Part shown: in pieces, positions 61,298 to 64,000 of the stretch
Layout of the letters: every line of letters starts with the position of its first letter
Position numbering within the stretch: the stretch's first letter is position 1
Translations under genes and position numbers: made by a program
Origin: JAENVU01 sp038250905
Lineage (GTDB): Bacteria > Actinomycetota > Acidimicrobiia > IMCC26256 > JAENVU01
Direction: 5' to 3'
DNA length: 64,000 bases
NCBI GenBank assembly: GCA_038250905.1
Contig: JBBSBV010000023.1
Coordinates: 3,802 to 67,801 of the forward strand
The notes under the pieces: model-generated
The model's database searches: none
Told to the model about the DNA's origin: nothing
What the model saw: only the letters and a program-made list of their open reading frames with translations

Positions 61298-64000
61298 TTA
61301 CTCGCCCGATGCAGCCTCGGTGTCCGAAACCTCCGCCGGGGCGGGGTCGGGCACCACGCTCAGGCCGCCGGCCGGCGGCGCGAACGGGTCGGTCGCCACG
61401 CTCGGCACCAGGAAGCTGGTGTCGATCGTCTCGCTGCGGGTGTCGAGACTGGCCCGCAGGCGCTCGGCCAGCTCCAAGGCGTCCTCGTCGCTCGAGTAGT
61501 ACTCCATCGGCTGGTAATCGGGGGCTTCGGTACCGACGTCGCGGTAGCGCGGCATGCCGGTCCCGGCCGGGATCAGCTTGCCGATGATCACGTTCTCCTT
61601 GAGACCCTCGAGGCCGTCGTTCTTGCCCTCGATCGCGGCCTCGGTGAGGACACGGGTGGTCTCCTGGAACGACGCGGCCGACAACCAGGACTCGGTCGCC
61701 AGCGACGCCTTCGTGATACCCATCAGCTCGGGACGACCCTCGGCGGGACGCTTGCCCTCGGCCACCAGGCGCTTGTTGACGTTCGCGAACTCGCGGGCGT
61801 CGGCCTTCTGGCCCGGCAGGAACGCCGAGTCACCCGGGTCCGAAACGCCGACCCGGCGGAGCATCTGGCGGACGATGACCTCGACGTGCTTGTCGTGGAT
61901 CGACACACCCTGTTCCCGGTAGACCTTCTGGACCTGGTCCACGAGGTACTGCTGGGTGGCCCGGATGCCCTCGATGTCGAGGATCTTCTTCGGGTCACGC
62001 GAGCTCTTCACGTCACCGGTCAGCTGCGCACCCGCGACGACCTCGGCACCGTCGACGATCCCGGGCGCGAGGTGCGTCCGCATCGACACTGCGTGGATCT
62101 CTTCCTCGCCGTCGTCGGCGACGACGGTCAGGGTGCGCTCGCCCTTCTCGTTCTCACCGATGCGCACGACGCCGGAGGACTCGGCGAGGACTGCCGCGCC
62201 CTTCGGGGTCCGAGCCTCGAAGAGTTCGACGACGCGCGGCAGACCGTGGGTGATGTCCTCACCCGCGACACCACCGGTGTGGAAGGTCCGCATGGTCAGC
62301 TGCGTACCCGGCTCACCGATCGACTGGGCCGCGATGATGCCGATGGCCTCACCGAGGTCGACGATCTTGCCGGTGGCGAGCATGGTGCCGTAACAGAAGC
62401 TGCAGATACCGGCGCGGTACTTCTCGTCGAGGACGTCGCCGTCCTCGACCGCGGCGTCCACCTCGGCCGCCAGGTGGCGCGGGTACTCGCAGGTGAGCAC
62501 CGAGCGGACCCGCAGTCGGGTGACCGCGGCGTCCTCCACCAACACCTCCATGACCTCTTCGGTCACTTCGGTGTTGCGCGGCATGATCGACCCGTCGGCC
62601 AGGGTGACGTCCTCACTCAGCACGCGGCTGAGCAGCGACGTCTCCATGAACCGCACGTGGTCCGGATCGTTGGTGATGTTCTCGATCCAGATGCCTCGGG
62701 TGGAGCCACAGTCCTCGTCCCGCACGATCAGTTCCTGGGCGACGTCGACGAGGCGACGGGTCAGGTAACCGGAGTCGGCGGTACGAAGCGCGGTGTCGGC
62801 AAGACCCTTACGTGCGCCGTGGGTGGAGATGAAGTACTCGAGGACCGACAGCCCCTCACGGAAGTTGCTCTTGATCGGCCGCGGGATGATCTCACCACGC
62901 GGGTTGGCCACCAGACCACGCATACCGGCGATCTGACGCACCTGCATGACGTTGCCGCGAGCACCCGAGCCGACCATCATCTCGATCGGGTTGAACTGCT
63001 CGGCCTTCTGCTCGGCGAGCATCGCCTCGGTCACCTGGTTGGTGGCGTCGGTCCAGATCTCGACTTCCTTCTGGCGCCGCTCGTCGTCGGTGATGATGCC
63101 GCGGTCGTACTGCTGCTCGACCTTGTCGGCTTCCTTCTCGTGCTTGTCGAGAATGGCCGCCTTGGCCACCGGCGTCCGCACATCGGCGATCGAGATGGTG
63201 AGGCCGGCACGCGTCGAGTACTCGAAGCCCAGTTCCTTGAGTCGGTCGAGGCTGGCCGCCACTTCCGACTTCGTGTACTGGTCCACGAGCAGCCCGGCGA
63301 TGTCGGTGATGTCACGCTTCTTGACCACGCGGTTCTGGAACGTGAAGTCCGACGGGAACGCCTCGTTGAAGAGCAGGCGTCCGAGCGTGGTCTCGACCAT
63401 GACCGACGTGCTGCCGTTGGAGCCCGAACGCCGAATGACGATGCTGCCGTCGCCCGCGGGGTCCTCGACCCACTCGTTCTTCGCGTCGTCCCACTGCTGG
63501 CGCGCCGGGTACTCCTCGACCGGGAATCGACCGGCCGGCATCCGCACCCGGATCGGGGCGTGCACCGAGAGTCCCGACTTGCCGTCGGCACCGCGCGTCT
63601 CGTGCGCCATGCGCGCCTCTTCGAGCGTGCTGAAGACGCGCCCGGCACCGGGCGCCTCGGTCACGATCTCGGTCAGGTAGAACGCGCCGATGATCATGTC
63701 CTGGCTCGGCACCGCGATCGGGCGACCGTGCGCCGGCGACAGGATGTTGTGCGCCGACAGCATGAGCAGCCGGGCTTCGGCCTGCGCCTCCGCCGACAGC
63801 GGGAGGTGGACGGCCATCTGGTCACCGTCGAAGTCGGCGTTGAACGCCGCGCAGACGAGCGGGTGGATCTGGATGGCCTTGCCCTCGACGAGCACCGGCT
63901 CGAACGCCTGGATGCCGAGGCGGTGAAGGGTCGGGGCCCGGTTCAGGAACACCGGGTGCTCCTTGATGACCTCTTCGAGCACGTCCCACACCTGCGGGCG
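61298..64000 (-). CDS. rpoC: RNA polymerase beta' subunit (5' end beyond window)
   Basis: About 900 residues of the C-terminal part are visible; the start lies beyond 64000. It contains the catalytic NADFDGDQM, the bridge-helix/trigger-loop region (PRPIKSNFREGLSVLEYF, then HGARKGLADTALRTADSGY), the zinc-site Cys pairs (EDCGSTRG, LTCEYPRH, GICSFCYG) and the GEPGTQLTMRTFHTGG stretch. The tail ends in a Pro/Ala/Glu-rich segment. It should be preceded by rpoB. Confidence 0.97.
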   Translation of the reverse strand, partial: RPQVWDVLEEVIKEHPVFLNRAPTLHRLGIQAFEPVLVEGKAIQIHPLVCAAFNADFDGDQMAVHLPLSAEAQAEARLLMLSAHNILSPAHGRPIAVPSQDMIIGAFYLTEIVTEAPGAGRVFSTLEEARMAHETRGADGKSGLSVHAPIRVRMPAGRFPVEEYPARQQWDDAKNEWVEDPAGDGSIVIRRSGSNGSTSVMVETTLGRLLFNEAFPSDFTFQNRVVKKRDITDIAGLLVDQYTKSEVAASLDRLKELGFEYSTRAGLTISIADVRTPVAKAAILDKHEKEADKVEQQYDRGIITDDERRQKEVEIWTDATNQVTEAMLAEQKAEQFNPIEMMVGSGARGNVMQVRQIAGMRGLVANPRGEIIPRPIKSNFREGLSVLEYFISTHGARKGLADTALRTADSGYLTRRLVDVAQELIVRDEDCGSTRGIWIENITNDPDHVRFMETSLLSRVLSEDVTLADGSIMPRNTEVTEEVMEVLVEDAAVTRLRVRSVLTCEYPRHLAAEVDAAVEDGDVLDEKYRAGICSFCYGTMLATGKIVDLGEAIGIIAAQSIGEPGTQLTMRTFHTGGVAGEDITHGLPRVVELFEARTPKGAAVLAESSGVVRIGENEKGERTLTVVADDGEEEIHAVSMRTHLAPGIVDGAEVVAGAQLTGDVKSSRDPKKILDIEGIRATQQYLVDQVQKVYREQGVSIHDKHVEVIVRQMLRRVGVSDPGDSAFLPGQKADAREFANVNKRLVAEGKRPAEGRPELMGITKASLATESWLSAASFQETTRVLTEAAIEGKNDGLEGLKENVIIGKLIPAGTGMPRYRDVGTEAPDYQPMEYYSSDEDALELAERLRASLDTRSETIDTSFLVPSVATDPFAPPAGGLSVVPDPAPAEVSDTEAASGE

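Overview
This window comes from a high-GC Gram-positive-type bacterium, most probably an actinobacterium. The signs are dense GC-rich coding, frequent GTG and TTG starts, many ATGA/GTGA stop-start overlaps, a zinc-type S14, a zinc-ribbon L24, and an Acidimicrobiia-like mix of glycan genes. The lineage is an inference from gene content and style; no 16S gene is present. I recognised no transposase, integrase, CRISPR array, tRNA or rRNA.

Positions 1 to about 44,210 hold a large surface-polysaccharide locus. It opens with a secreted protein (cut by the window edge) and a lipoprotein. An ABC-2 glycan exporter follows (permease plus Wzt-like ATPase), then many glycosyltransferases (GT4, GT2 and GT-A types), five P-loop sulfotransferase-like domains, two small-molecule methyltransferases, two GNAT acetyltransferases, a membrane acyltransferase, a metallo-beta-lactamase-fold protein and two polytopic GT-C-like membrane proteins. 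There is also a nucleotide-sugar dehydrogenase, a tyrosine-kinase/chain-length regulator (Wzz-Wzc fusion), a Wzy/EpsG-like membrane protein, a polysaccharide deacetylase, a WecA/MraY-like initiating transferase and a WbpM/CapD-like dehydratase. Together these could activate sugars, start a lipid-linked glycan, extend and decorate it (acetyl, methyl and possibly sulfate groups), polymerise it and export it. Both an ABC route and a Wzy/Wzc-like route are represented.

Two parts stand out. First, sulfotransferase-like genes recur beside glycosyltransferase genes, with one true sulfotransferase-glycosyltransferase fusion and one two-gene module present twice in rearranged order. Second, a tightly coupled operon at 30,323-37,299 joins the tyrosine-kinase regulator to a PqqD-like protein, an NTP_transf_5-like nucleotidyltransferase, a polymerase-like membrane protein, an HprK-like kinase, and a PqqD domain fused to what looks like a P-loop-less copy of that kinase. 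This resembles the poorly understood HPr-rel-A type cassettes and is the best candidate for an undescribed system. A Tat-exported Asp/His-rich protein with an odd Cys-containing C terminus lies nearby.

Positions 44,268 to 64,000 are core translation genes, all on the minus strand, transcribed from the right edge: rpoC (5' end missing), rpsL, rpsG, fusA, tuf, rpsJ, the rest of the S10 operon, the spc operon, secY, adk and map. The usual infA-rpmJ-rpsM-rpsK-rpsD-rpoA-rplQ block does not follow map; the polysaccharide locus converges on it instead. Several long inverted repeats lie between these genes and may be regulatory RNA structures.
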